Shown: piece after piece, positions 1 to 7,664 of the stretch
How the letters are laid out: every line of letters starts with the position of its first letter
How positions within the stretch are numbered: the stretch's first letter is position 1
NCBI GenBank assembly: GCA_002386405.1
Contig: DGIP01000169.1
Coordinates: 690-17,180, forward strand
Direction: 5' to 3'
DNA length: 16,491 bases
Source of the DNA: Stenotrophomonas maltophilia
GTDB taxonomy: Bacteria; Pseudomonadota; Gammaproteobacteria; Xanthomonadales; Xanthomonadaceae
Notes under the pieces: model-generated
Databases searched by the model: none
Told to the model about the DNA's origin: nothing
Seen by the model: the letters and a program-made list of their open reading frames with translations, nothing else
Program-made: the position numbers and the translations under genes

Positions 1-1253
1 TGTACCGGGTCAACCTCAACGTGATCGGGCTGGATGGGCGTCCGCAGGTGAAGAACCTGAAGATGCTGCTCAGCGAGTGGCTGCAGTTCCGCGGCACCAC
101 CGTGACCCGCCGCCTCACCCATCGCCTGGAAAAGGTCGAGCGTCGCCTGCACCTGTTGGAAGGCCTGCTGGTGGCGTTCCTCAACCTGGATGAAGTGATC
201 CACATCATCCGCACCGAGGACGAGCCCAAGCGGGCGCTGATCGCGCGCTTTGACCTGAGCGACGACCAGGCCGAATACATCCTGGAAACCAAGCTCAAGC
301 AGCTGGCGCGCCTGGAAGAAATGAAGATCCGCGGCGAGCAGGACGAGCTGGCCAGGGAACGCGACAAGATCCAGTCGATCCTGGACAGCAAGGCCAAGCT
401 GCGCAAGCTGATCCGCGACGAGCTGGTGGCCGATGCGAAGAAGTTCGGCGATGCGCGCCGTTCGCCGCTGGTGCAGCGTGGCGCCGCGCAGGCGATCGAC
501 GAAACCGAGCTGGTGCCGAGCGAGCCGATGACCGTGGTGCTGTCCGAAAAGGGCTGGATCCGCGCGGCCAAGGGCCACGACATGGACCCGTCCACCCTGT
601 CCTACCGCGACGGTGATGCCCTGCTGGGTTCGGTACGTGCACGCAGCACGCAGCAGGTGGCGTTCCTGGACAGCGAAGGCCGCGCCTATTCCACGCTGGT
701 GCACACCCTGCCCTCGGCACGTGGCAATGGCGAGCCGCTCACCGGCCGCTTCTCGCCGGCCCCGGGCAGCGCCTTCATGACCCTGGCCAGCGGCGAGAAC
801 GCCACCCGCTTCGTGCTGGCGTCCACCCACGGCTATGGCTTCGTGACCCGCTTCGAGAACCTGACCGGGCGCAACAAGGCCGGCAAGGCGATGCTCAACC
901 TGACCTCCGGTTCGAAGGTGCTGACCCCGGCCGTGGTGGCCAACCCGGACACCGACCGCATCGTGGCGGTGACCAGCTCGGGCAACCTGCTGGCCATCCC
1001 CGCCAGCGACCTGCCGGAACTGGACAAGGGCAAGGGCAACAAGATCATCGAGATCCCCAAGGCCAAGCTGGCCACCGAGCGCGTGGTCGCGGTGGTGGCG
1101 GTGGGCCCGGGCAACACCCTGCTGGTGCGCAGCGGGCAGCGCACCATGAACCTGTCGTACAAAGACCTGGAGGCCTACCTCGGCAGCCGCGCCAGCCGTG
1201 GGCACCTGCTGCCGCGTGGGTGGCAGAAGGTGGAAGGGTTGTCGGTGGAGTGA
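1..1253 (+). CDS. parC: DNA topoisomerase IV subunit A, C-terminal part (5' end outside window)
   Basis: ParC is the DNA-cleaving subunit of topoisomerase IV, which decatenates daughter chromosomes as a ParC2ParE2 complex. The reading frame is open from the window edge (first complete codon at base 3, no start) to TGA at 1251-1253, giving about 416 residues. The visible part begins after the catalytic tyrosine region. The first ~150 residues hold the long coiled-coil segment typical of GyrA/ParC ([19 protein letters not shown], then [19 protein letters not shown]). The remainder is the C-terminal beta-pinwheel domain, with blade-like strands such as [36 protein letters not shown] and [19 protein letters not shown] see no GyrA-box signature and the pinwheel is short, which favours ParC over GyrA. 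The catalytic domain and the quinolone-resistance region are not in the window. The gene ends just before a strong terminator and faces bfr tail to tail. Confidence 0.93.
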   Translation, partial: YRVNLNVIGLDGRPQVKNLKMLLSEWLQFRGTTVTRRLTHRLEKVERRLHLLEGLLVAFLNLDEVIHIIRTEDEPKRALIARFDLSDDQAEYILETKLKQLARLEEMKIRGEQDELARERDKIQSILDSKAKLRKLIRDELVADAKKFGDARRSPLVQRGAAQAIDETELVPSEPMTVVLSEKGWIRAAKGHDMDPSTLSYRDGDALLGSVRARSTQQVAFLDSEGRAYSTLVHTLPSARGNGEPLTGRFSPAPGSAFMTLASGENATRFVLASTHGYGFVTRFENLTGRNKAGKAMLNLTSGSKVLTPAVVANPDTDRIVAVTSSGNLLAIPASDLPELDKGKGNKIIEIPKAKLATERVVAVVAVGPGNTLLVRSGQRTMNLSYKDLEAYLGSRASRGHLLPRGWQKVEGLSVE

Positions 1254-1261
1254 TCGCCCAC

Positions 1262-1291
1262 AAAAAAACCGGGGATTTCCCCGGTTTTTTT
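1262..1291. terminator. Bidirectional intrinsic terminator between parC and bfr
   Basis: The stem CCGGGG (1269-1274) pairs with CCCCGG (1279-1284) around a four-base loop. Seven A residues (1262-1268) lie on the left and seven T residues (1285-1291) on the right. Both strands therefore show a GC stem followed by a U-tract. It starts 8 nt after the parC stop and can serve both parC (+) and the converging bfr transcript (-). Confidence 0.9.
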
Positions 1292-1334
1292 GTATCCGTC
1301 GCTGGCTGGCGTTTGGCTGGCTGGCTGTTGATTC

Positions 1335-1359
1335 CGCCCGACCAACGGTCGGGCGCTAC
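1335..1359 (-). repeat. SMAG/REP element, unit 1 (inverted)
   Basis: The stem CGCCCGACC (1335-1343), loop AAC and GGTCGGGCG (1347-1355) are followed by CTAC (1356-1359). On the minus strand this is a GTAG head plus hairpin, the form of Stenotrophomonas GTAG (SMAG) REP elements. It lies head to head with the next unit, separated by two bases. Confidence 0.85.
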
Positions 1360-1361
1360 CG

Positions 1362-1385
1362 GTAGGTGCCGACCGTTGGTCGGCA
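1362..1385 (+). repeat. SMAG/REP element, unit 2
   Basis: The GTAG head is at 1362-1365. The stem TGCCGACC (1367-1374), loop GTT and GGTCGGCA (1378-1385) follow. It is nearly identical to unit 3, at a period of 33 bp. Confidence 0.88.
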
Positions 1386-1394
1386 TACGTCGCG

Positions 1395-1418
1395 GTAGGT
1401 GCCGACCGTTGGTCGGCA
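1395..1418 (+). repeat. SMAG/REP element, unit 3
   Basis: The GTAG head is at 1395-1398. The stem TGCCGACC (1400-1407), loop GTT and GGTCGGCA (1411-1418) follow, with the same 24-base core as unit 2. It ends 9 bp before the bfr stop codon, so it falls in the 3' untranslated region of bfr and of any parC read-through transcript. Confidence 0.88.
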
Positions 1419-1427
1419 CGGGGTGCA

Positions 1428-1916
1428 TCAATGCGCGGCGGTACCCTTCGCGTCCATCTTGCTGGTCTGGTACAGGGCCAGGCCGATGCGCTTGATCAGG
1501 CCCAGCTGCTGTTCCAGCCACCAGGCGTGGTCTTCTTCGGTGTCCTTGAGCTGGACCAGCAGCATGTCGCGGCTCACGTAATCCTGGTGCTGTTCGCACA
1601 GCTTCATGCCGGCGGCCAGGTTGTTGCGCACGCTGTATTCGGTGTCCAGGTCCTTCTGCAGCATTTCCTCCACGGTCACGCCGGGCTCGAAGCCGTGCGG
1701 GCGCATGTCCGGATTGCCGCCCAGGAACAGGATCCGGCGCAGCAGCGCGTCGGCGTGCTGGGTCTCCTCCTCCATCTCGTGGTTGAGGCGCTCGTACAGC
1801 GCGAACAGACCCTGGTCCTCGTAGCGGCGCGAGTGGATGAAGTACTGGTCGCGCGCGGCAAGTTCGCCACGCAGCAGTTCCTTCAGGCATTCAATGACGT
1901 CGGGATGGCCTTTCAT
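1428..1916 (-). CDS. bfr: Bacterioferritin, non-haem (alpha) type
   Basis: This is a cytoplasmic 24-mer iron-storage ferritin that oxidises Fe(II) at a di-iron centre and stores it as a ferric mineral. It has 162 residues, the usual family length. All ferroxidase ligands can be placed by alignment with E. coli Bfr: E18, E51, H54, E93 (E94 in E. coli), E127 and H130, with the conserved stretches [21 protein letters not shown] and DYVSRDM. The residue at position 52, which in haem-binding bacterioferritins is the axial-ligand Met, is Thr here (EETQHAD). This fits the alpha-type subunits of two-subunit bacterioferritins, which keep the ferroxidase centre but cannot bind haem in the usual way. 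The ATG at 1916 has AGGAG 7 nt upstream. It is transcribed toward parC and diverges from the acylase gene. No bfd gene is next to it. Confidence 0.93.
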   Translation of the reverse strand: MKGHPDVIECLKELLRGELAARDQYFIHSRRYEDQGLFALYERLNHEMEEETQHADALLRRILFLGGNPDMRPHGFEPGVTVEEMLQKDLDTEYSVRNNLAAGMKLCEQHQDYVSRDMLLVQLKDTEEDHAWWLEQQLGLIKRIGLALYQTSKMDAKGTAAH

Positions 1917-1969
1917 GGGGGAGCTCCTGTGAATCGATGGGGGCCATGGTGCCCTATCCCGGATCGCCG

Positions 1970-1978
1970 TGATCTAAT
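1970..1978 (+). promoter_or_regulatory. Candidate extended -10 promoter for the acylase gene
   Basis: TG (1970-1971), one base, then TCTAAT (1973-1978) matches the extended -10 pattern with 5 of 6 bases of TATAAT. No good -35 is visible. It would start a transcript near 1985, about 60 nt before the ATG at 2045. It lies in the 128-bp divergent gap between bfr and the acylase gene. Confidence 0.35.
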
Positions 1979-2044
1979 CGGAATCAGTTGCATGCGCAGG
2001 CGCAGGTGGGGTCGGCCTGCATGACCTTCTTCGGGGAGCGTGGG

Positions 2045-4420
2045 ATGCGTCGTTGGCTGAAACGGGGTGCGTGGGCGTTCGGGGTGCTGGTCGGGATCGT
2101 GGTCGTCGTGATCGGCGTGGCCTGGTTCCTGCTGCGCGGCAGCCTGCCAGCGCTGGAGGGCGAACAGCCCGTGGCCGGGTTGCAGGCCAAGGTCAGCGTC
2201 AGCCGCGATGCGCTGGGCGTGGTCACCATCGATGCCGGCAGCGAGGCCGATGCGATGCGGGCACTGGGGCTGGTGCATGCGCAGGAGCGCTATTTCGAGA
2301 TGGACCTGATGCGCCGCGCGGCGGCCGGCGAACTCTCGGAGCTGTTCGGTTCGGCCGCCGTGCCCACCGACCAGCGCATGCGGGTGCATCGCCTGCGTGC
2401 GCGCACCGATGCGCACCTTGCGCAGGCGCTGGGCGAGCGCCCGCAGGTGGTGCAGGCCTACGTGGAAGGCGTCAACCGTGGCCTGGACAGCCTGCGCGTG
2501 CGCCCCTGGCCTTACCTGCTGCTGCGCCAGCAACCCGCCGCATGGACCGCCACCGATTCGGTGCTGGCCGGGCTGGCCATGTACGCGGACCTGCAGGACC
2601 CCGCCAACGAGAACGAGCTGGCCATGCGCCGGATCCGCGAGGTGGCGCCGCCGGCGCTGTATGCGCTGCTCAGCCACGATGGCAGCGAATGGGATGCGCC
2701 CTTGTTTGGCGAGGCGCGTGGGAACGCGTTGTTGCCGCCCTCCGATGCATTTCAGTTGCGTAACGACCAACGGTCGTTACCTACCGACCGCACGATCCCC
2801 GCTGCGGGTACGGAGCAGGACGTGCATGGCAGCAACAATTTCGCGGTGGCCGGCGCGTTGACCGCCGATGGCCGCGCGATCCTCGCCGACGACATGCACC
2901 TGGGCCTGCGGGCGCCGAACCTGTGGTTCCGGGTGCGGCTGCGTTACCCCGACCCCGGCGCACCGGGCGGCCAGGTGGATGTCAGCGGCTTCTCATTGCC
3001 CGGGTTGCCGGCGATCGTGGTCGGCAGCAACGGCCATGTCGCCTGGGGCTTCACCAACAGCTACATCGACAACGCCGACTTCATGCCCGTGCCCGCAGGC
3101 GCCGACGGCGTCCGGGTGCATGAAGAGCGCATCCGCGTGGCCGGTGGCGCCACCGTGACCCTGCGCGTGCGCGAAACCGCGTGGGGCCCGATCCTGCACG
3201 AGCGCGCCGATGGCAGCGGCGAGGCCTTGCGCTGGACGGCACAGCTGCCGGGTGCGGTCAGCATGGCGTTCGCCGACATGGCGCGGGCCGGTGACCTCGA
3301 CGACGCGCTGAAGATCGCCGACCGCGCCGGCATTCCCACCCAGAACCTGCTGCTGGCCGACGCGAAGGGGCGCATTGCCTGGCGGTTGATCGGCGCCCGC
3401 CCGGACCGCGCGGCGGACTGCCCGCCCAACGGCTTCACCAGCGCCGCACCGGCCCGCTGCGCGCCGTGGGCGATCCGCAGCGACCAGTCACCGGCCCTGG
3501 TGGACCCACCCGCCCAGCGGCTGTGGACCGCCAACGGCCGCGTGCTGGATGGCGCCGACCTGGCGGTGGCCGGCAACGCCGGTTACGACCTGGGGGCGCG
3601 CGGGCGGCAGATCCGCGACGACCTCAACGCAAAGCAGCGTTTCAGCGAGCGCGACCTGCTGGCGATCCAGCTGGACGATCGCGCGGTGTTCCTGGAGCGC
3701 TGGTGGACCCTGCTGCGGCAGGTGGTCGAATACAGCGATGACCCGGCATTGAAGCGTCTTGAGGCGGCCAGCCGGCAGTGGGAAGGCCACGCATCGGCCG
3801 ATGCGGTGAGCTACCGGCTCGCACGCGGCTTCCGCAGCAAGGTGCAGGACATCATGACCACCGCGCTGCTCGCGCCGGCCAAGGAAACCCTGGGCGAAAA
3901 CTACCTGGAGCCCAGGCTGGCGCAGATCGAGGGCGTGCTGTGGCCACTGGTGACCGAGCAGCCCGCGCATCTCCTGCCGGCACCGTACCCGAACTGGAAC
4001 GCGCTGCTGGCCGATGCGGCACGGCAGGCGGGCACCGAGCTGGCCGAAAAGGGGCCGGACCTGTCCCAGCGCACCTGGGGTGAACGCAACACGGCGGCCA
4101 TCTGCCACCCCATCAGCCGCGCCCTGCCCGCCTTCGCCCGGCCGTGGCTGTGCATGCCGGCCGATGCGCTGCCCGGCGACAGCAACCTGCCGCGCGTGCA
4201 GGGCCCGTCGTTCGGGGCGTCGCAACGCATGGTGGTATCGCCCGGACACGAAGCCGACGGCATCATCCACATGCCCGGTGGCCAGAGCGGCCACCCGCTG
4301 TCGCCGTTCTGGGGCGCGGGCCATGAGGATTGGGTGCACGGCAGGCCGTCGTCGTTCCTGCCCGGCAAGGCGAAGTACACCCTGCTGCTGGAACCCGACG
4401 CTGCCGGCCATCACCGGTAG
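2045..4420 (+). CDS. Penicillin acylase family protein (Ntn hydrolase), membrane-anchored or exported
   Basis: This is a 791-residue precursor of the penicillin/acyl-homoserine-lactone acylase family, amidases made as one chain and self-cleaved into alpha and beta subunits. ATG 2045 is chosen because GGGGAG (2033-2038) lies 6 nt upstream; an in-frame TTG (1988) and ATG (2021) lack this. Residues 1-8 are basic and about 9-30 are hydrophobic, a signal peptide or anchor pointing to the periplasm. The alpha region is about residues 31-235. The autocleavage site is Gly262-Ser263 in HGSNNFAV, Ser263 being the N-terminal nucleophile of the beta chain, followed by DDMHLGL. Late family motifs are LWTANGRVL, GDSNLPRVQGPSFGASQRMV and PGGQSGHPLSPFWGAGHEDW. 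Residues 239-247 are encoded by a SMAG repeat. The substrate cannot be told from the sequence: beta-lactam side chains, N-acyl-homoserine lactones or other amides are all possible. It ends 18 bp from the converging antiporter gene, with no clear terminator between. Confidence 0.88.
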   Translation: MRRWLKRGAWAFGVLVGIVVVVIGVAWFLLRGSLPALEGEQPVAGLQAKVSVSRDALGVVTIDAGSEADAMRALGLVHAQERYFEMDLMRRAAAGELSELFGSAAVPTDQRMRVHRLRARTDAHLAQALGERPQVVQAYVEGVNRGLDSLRVRPWPYLLLRQQPAAWTATDSVLAGLAMYADLQDPANENELAMRRIREVAPPALYALLSHDGSEWDAPLFGEARGNALLPPSDAFQLRNDQRSLPTDRTIPAAGTEQDVHGSNNFAVAGALTADGRAILADDMHLGLRAPNLWFRVRLRYPDPGAPGGQVDVSGFSLPGLPAIVVGSNGHVAWGFTNSYIDNADFMPVPAGADGVRVHEERIRVAGGATVTLRVRETAWGPILHERADGSGEALRWTAQLPGAVSMAFADMARAGDLDDALKIADRAGIPTQNLLLADAKGRIAWRLIGARPDRAADCPPNGFTSAAPARCAPWAIRSDQSPALVDPPAQRLWTANGRVLDGADLAVAGNAGYDLGARGRQIRDDLNAKQRFSERDLLAIQLDDRAVFLERWWTLLRQVVEYSDDPALKRLEAASRQWEGHASADAVSYRLARGFRSKVQDIMTTALLAPAKETLGENYLEPRLAQIEGVLWPLVTEQPAHLLPAPYPNWNALLADAARQAGTELAEKGPDLSQRTWGERNTAAICHPISRALPAFARPWLCMPADALPGDSNLPRVQGPSFGASQRMVVSPGHEADGIIHMPGGQSGHPLSPFWGAGHEDWVHGRPSSFLPGKAKYTLLLEPDAAGHHR
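2760..2784 (-). repeat. SMAG/REP element inside the acylase coding sequence
   Basis: GTAACGACC (2760-2768), AAC, GGTCGTTAC (2772-2780) and CTAC (2781-2784) make a perfect 9-bp stem with a GTAG head on the minus strand. It has the same core (GACC, 3-base loop, GGTC) as the elements near 1335-1418 and is translated in frame as residues 239-247 of the acylase precursor. Confidence 0.82.
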
Positions 4421-4438
4421 CGCCTGGCCCTGCCCGGC

Positions 4439-5821
4439 TCAGGCCTTCCGGCGCTCCATCCAGCTCAACAACGGACCGGTCATGGCGGTGGTCACCAGCG
4501 CCATGATCACCAGCACCGCGAACAGGCGGTCGCCGAGGAAGCCCAGCTCGTACCCCAGGTTGAGCACGATCAGCTCCATCAGGCCGCGGGTGTTCATCAG
4601 GGCACCCAGTTTCCAGGCCTCGTGGTTGTCCATGCCCGCGCTGCGCGCCGCGCTCCAGGTGCCGAACAGCTTGCCCAGCGTGGCCACCGCGATCACCACC
4701 GCGCACAGCAGCAGGTCGCTGCCCTGCAGCGCATCGGCGCGCATGCGCAGGCCGGTCATGGCGAAGAACAACGGCAGCAGGAGGGTCACCGCGAACGGCT
4801 CGACCCGGGCGATCAACAACCCGCGCAGCTGCGCATTTGACGAAACGGCGACGCCGGCCGCGAACGCACCGAAAAGCGCATGGATGCCCAGTACTTCAGT
4901 GACCAGTGCGCTGCCCAGCGACAGCAGCAGCATGCCCAGCAGCCAGCGGCCTTCGCTGCCCGGCTGGATGACCTGGCGCGAGAACCACGGCTTGACCACG
5001 CCCAGCATCAGCGCGATGAACACCACCACGCACAGCAGGCTCAGGCTGGCCGGCACCCAGCCGGCGGCCTGGGCGGCGGCCACGATCAAGGCCAGCAGGC
5101 ACCATGCGGTGGCATCGCCGAGCGCCGCGCAGGCAATGGCGGTCTGCCCCAGCGGGGTGTGGGTGATGCCGCGGTCCGCCAGGATCCGCAGCAGCACCGG
5201 GAACGCGGTGATGCTCAGCGAAATGCCCACGAACAGCGCGAAGGCGGTGAAGCCCACGCCCTGCGGGCCGTGTTCGGGGTACAGCCAGATCGCCAGCAGC
5301 ACGCCCAGCACGAACGGCACGGCAATGCCGGCATGGCTGACGGTGAAGGCGAAACGGCGGCGGCCGCGCAGCCCGCCCAGGTCGAGTTCGGCACCGGCCA
5401 CAAGCAGGAACATCAGCACGCCCAGCTGGCTGAGCATGCCCAACGGACCGAGCGAGCTGGCCGGGAACAGCGCGCCGTGCAGCCCCGGCAGCAGGCTGCC
5501 GAGCACCAGCGGGCCCATCATCAGGCCAGCGGCCATCTCGCCGATCACCGCCGGCTGGCCCAGCCGCTTCAGCAGCGCACCCGCGCCCTTGGCGACCACC
5601 AGCAACACCAGCAGCTGCAGCAGGAACAGGCCCAGCGGCGAGGCCAGGTGGTGGGCCCAGTCGCTGCCCACCACCGGTTCGGCCTTGGCGGCCACCGCCG
5701 GCAGCTCGGGTCCGGCGTAACGCGCCAGCGCCAGGCCGATCACCAGCGGAATCCCGGCCCAGGCCAGGTAGTGCCAACCCCACTTCATCCGCGGCACGCT
5801 GCCTCCGGTCTGTACGTCCAT
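4439..5821 (-). CDS. CPA2-family monovalent cation:proton antiporter
   Basis: This is an inner-membrane Na+/K+:H+ exchanger-domain protein of 460 residues, almost entirely hydrophobic with roughly 12-13 predicted membrane helices and no cytoplasmic TrkA-N or UspA domain. Family signatures are the LGQPAVIGEMAAGLMMGP helix, LMFLLVAGAELDL, SLSITAFPVLLRILAD and ALGDATAWCLLAL, whose single Asp sits where electrogenic CPA2 exchangers carry an Asp pair. IHALFGAFAAGVAV and LMNTRGLMELIVLNLGYELG follow. The layout resembles CHX-like exchangers; ion specificity cannot be read from the sequence. ATG 5821 is preferred because GGGGA lies about 6 nt upstream. An in-frame ATG at 5827 directly abuts that GGGGA, so it has no usable spacing. 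The gene is 29 bp downstream of asnB and probably co-transcribed with it. Its ribosome-binding site is inside a hairpin that begins in the asnB stop codon. Confidence 0.9.
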   Translation of the reverse strand: MDVQTGGSVPRMKWGWHYLAWAGIPLVIGLALARYAGPELPAVAAKAEPVVGSDWAHHLASPLGLFLLQLLVLLVVAKGAGALLKRLGQPAVIGEMAAGLMMGPLVLGSLLPGLHGALFPASSLGPLGMLSQLGVLMFLLVAGAELDLGGLRGRRRFAFTVSHAGIAVPFVLGVLLAIWLYPEHGPQGVGFTAFALFVGISLSITAFPVLLRILADRGITHTPLGQTAIACAALGDATAWCLLALIVAAAQAAGWVPASLSLLCVVVFIALMLGVVKPWFSRQVIQPGSEGRWLLGMLLLSLGSALVTEVLGIHALFGAFAAGVAVSSNAQLRGLLIARVEPFAVTLLLPLFFAMTGLRMRADALQGSDLLLCAVVIAVATLGKLFGTWSAARSAGMDNHEAWKLGALMNTRGLMELIVLNLGYELGFLGDRLFAVLVIMALVTTAMTGPLLSWMERRKA

Positions 5822-5822
5822 G

Positions 5823-5852
5823 AACATTCCCCAATGTCTGTGGGGGAATGTT
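5823..5852 (-). promoter_or_regulatory. Hairpin linking the asnB stop codon to the antiporter ribosome-binding site
   Basis: A perfect 10-bp inverted repeat: GGGGAATGTT at 5843-5852 and AACATTCCCC at 5823-5832, with a 10-nt loop. In the minus-strand mRNA the first arm starts in the asnB TAA (5853-5851). The second arm contains the GGGGA ribosome-binding site of the antiporter, whose ATG (5821) follows by one base. No U-tract follows, so it is unlikely to be an intrinsic terminator. It fits a translational-coupling element. Confidence 0.6.
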
Positions 5853-7545
5853 ACCCGGCCAATGCCTGCTCATGTACACCGGCAACGGCGCGGCCGGAGG
5901 GGTCGGCCATGCTGGCGAAACTGGCGTCCCAGGCGATGGCGGCAGGCGAGGAACAGGCGATCGACTTGCCGCCGGGCACGGTTTCGGCCGCGGCCTGGCT
6001 CGGGAAGTACTGTTCGAACACGTGGCGGTAGTAATAGGCTTCCTTGGTCTGCGGCGGGTTGTGCACGAAGCGCTTGTCCGCCGCGGCCATCACCCGGTCG
6101 CTGATCTGCGCTTCGGCATGCGCCTTGAGCCCGTCGATCCAGCCATAGCCCACGCCATCGCTGAACTGCTCTTTCTGCCGCCACAGGATCGACTCCGGCA
6201 GGTAGCCTTCGAACGCTTCGCGCAGCACTGCCTTCTCGATCCGGCGCGCGCCACCGGCACCCTGCCCGACCATCTTGTGCTTGGCATCGATGCGCATCGC
6301 CACGTCGAGGAATTCGCGGTCCAGGAACGGTACGCGCGGCTCCACGCCCCAGGCCATCATCGACTTGTTGGCGCGCAGGCAGTCGTAGTTGTTGAGCGCA
6401 TCCAGCTTGCGCACCAGCTCTTCGTGGAATTCACGGGCGTTGGGGGCTTTGTGGAAGTACAGGTAGCCGCCGAAGATCTCGTCGCTGCCCTCGCCCGAGA
6501 GCACCATCTTCACCCCCATCGCCTTGATCCGGCGCGCCAGCAGGAACATCGGGGTGGAGGCGCGGATGGTGGTGACATCGTAGGTTTCCACGTGGCGGAT
6601 CACGTCGGGCAGCGCATCGAGCCCTTCTTCGAAGGTGTATTCGAAGCCGTGGTGGACGGTGCCGAGTGCTTCGGCGGCGATGGCGGCGGCGGCCAGGTCG
6701 GGCGAGCCCTTCAGGCCGATGGCGAACGAATGCAGGCGCGGCCACCAGGCCTCGCTCTGGTCGCCGTCTTCGATGCGGTGGCGCGCATAGCGTGCGGCCA
6801 CGGCAGCGACCAGCGACGAATCGAGGCCACCGGAGAGCAGCACGCCATAGGGAACGTCGGTCATCAGCTGGCGGTGCACGGCGCGCTCGAACGCTTCACG
6901 CAGTGCGACGCGATCCGCTTCGACGCCTTCCACCGCGTCGTAGTCGCGCCACGGGCGCTCGTAGTAGCGGGTGAGCGTGTCGGTGGCGCTGTCGTACCAG
7001 TGCCCGGGCGGGAACTGCGCGGCGTCGGCGCAGGTGTCCACCAGCGATTTCAGTTCGGAAGCCACCAGCAGGCGGCCGTCCTTGTCATGGCCCCAATACA
7101 GCGGCACCACCCCGATCGGATCGCGCGCGATGAGCACGCGCTTCTGGGTCCGGTCCCACAGCGCGAACGCGAAAATGCCGTTGAGGCGGTTCAGGTACGA
7201 GGCCGGGGTGTCCTGCTGGTACAGCGCGTTGATCACCTCGCAGTCGGAGCCGGTCTGGAAGGCGTACGGCTGGGTCAGTTCGGCCTTGAGTTCGCGGTGG
7301 TTGTAGATCTCGCCGTTGACCGCCAGGGCCAGGCTGCCGTCGTCGGACAGCAGCGGCTGCGAGCCGCCGGCCGGGTCGACGATGGCCAGCCGCTCATGGA
7401 CCAGGATGGCGCCGTCGTCGACGTACACGCCGCTCCAGTCCGGGCCGCGATGGCGCTGGCGCTGCGACAGGTCCAGCGCGTGGCGGCGCAGCGCGGTGAG
7501 GTCATCGCCGGCCTGCAGGCCGAACATTCCAAAGATCGAACACAT
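5851..7545 (-). CDS. asnB: Asparagine synthetase B, glutamine-hydrolysing
   Basis: AsnB makes asparagine from aspartate, ATP and glutamine in the cytoplasm. It has 564 residues (E. coli AsnB 554) and follows the E. coli protein along its whole length. The N-terminal class II amidotransferase domain (about residues 2-200) starts with the nucleophile Cys2 (MCSIFGMFGL) and contains RHRGPDWSG, NGEIYNH and GSDCEV. The synthetase domain follows, with the ATP-pyrophosphatase loop VLLSGGLDSS, YDVTTIRASTPM, LSGEGSDEIFGGYLYFHKAP and EPRVPFLD. The start at 7545 is fixed by the need for Cys2 and by AGGAG 8 nt upstream; an in-frame ATG at 7620 would bury the catalytic Cys. Its mRNA appears to begin with an Asn-rich leader peptide and an attenuator-like terminator (7602-7763), so it is probably induced when charged Asn-tRNA is scarce. 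The antiporter gene follows 29 bp downstream. Confidence 0.97.
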   Translation of the reverse strand: MCSIFGMFGLQAGDDLTALRRHALDLSQRQRHRGPDWSGVYVDDGAILVHERLAIVDPAGGSQPLLSDDGSLALAVNGEIYNHRELKAELTQPYAFQTGSDCEVINALYQQDTPASYLNRLNGIFAFALWDRTQKRVLIARDPIGVVPLYWGHDKDGRLLVASELKSLVDTCADAAQFPPGHWYDSATDTLTRYYERPWRDYDAVEGVEADRVALREAFERAVHRQLMTDVPYGVLLSGGLDSSLVAAVAARYARHRIEDGDQSEAWWPRLHSFAIGLKGSPDLAAAAIAAEALGTVHHGFEYTFEEGLDALPDVIRHVETYDVTTIRASTPMFLLARRIKAMGVKMVLSGEGSDEIFGGYLYFHKAPNAREFHEELVRKLDALNNYDCLRANKSMMAWGVEPRVPFLDREFLDVAMRIDAKHKMVGQGAGGARRIEKAVLREAFEGYLPESILWRQKEQFSDGVGYGWIDGLKAHAEAQISDRVMAAADKRFVHNPPQTKEAYYYRHVFEQYFPSQAAAETVPGGKSIACSSPAAIAWDASFASMADPSGRAVAGVHEQALAG

Positions 7546-7601
7546 GGGAACAGCTCCTGATGATGGGGGAATACACGTAATGGCTGCATTCGACCGGCCA
7601 G

Positions 7602-7637
7602 AAAACAAAAAAACCCGCATCGGCCGATGCGGGTTTT
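7602..7637 (-). terminator. Attenuator terminator in the asnB leader
   Basis: Read on the minus strand, AAAACCCGCATC, GGCC and GATGCGGGTTTT form a perfect 28-nt palindrome (7637 to 7610). It is followed by a U-rich tail of seven T, one G and four T (7613 to 7602). This is a textbook intrinsic terminator, yet it ends 57 nt upstream of the asnB ATG and follows no full-length minus-strand gene. The only coding sequence before it is the leader peptide at 7665-7763, so it would act within the asnB leader. Confidence 0.85.
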
Positions 7638-7664
7638 CTGGGGTCCGGGCGTATGTTGCTTGTT

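Noticed and set aside
1361..1418. Short CRISPR-like direct repeat
   Set aside because: There are only two copies with a 9-bp gap and a GTAG-headed palindrome, which fits SMAG/REP elements and not spacer-repeat structure.
4014..5720. 568-codon plus-strand open frame across the acylase end and the antiporter gene
   Set aside because: It crosses two convincing genes, has a low-complexity Ser/Arg/Pro-rich translation and has no ribosome-binding site that fits.
5848..7560. 570-codon plus-strand open frame opposite asnB
   Set aside because: It is the mirror of the asnB reading frame in GC-rich DNA; its protein has no domain pattern, while the minus strand matches AsnB along its full length.
7546..7620. 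Longer asnB starting at an in-frame ATG (7620)
   Set aside because: It would run through the attenuator terminator and place 25 residues before the catalytic Cys, which must be next to the initiator Met. The ATG at 7545 has a good ribosome-binding site.
7610..7637. Ordinary terminator of a plus-strand gene
   Set aside because: No plus-strand gene ends before it, and the long T-tract is on the minus strand, facing asnB.
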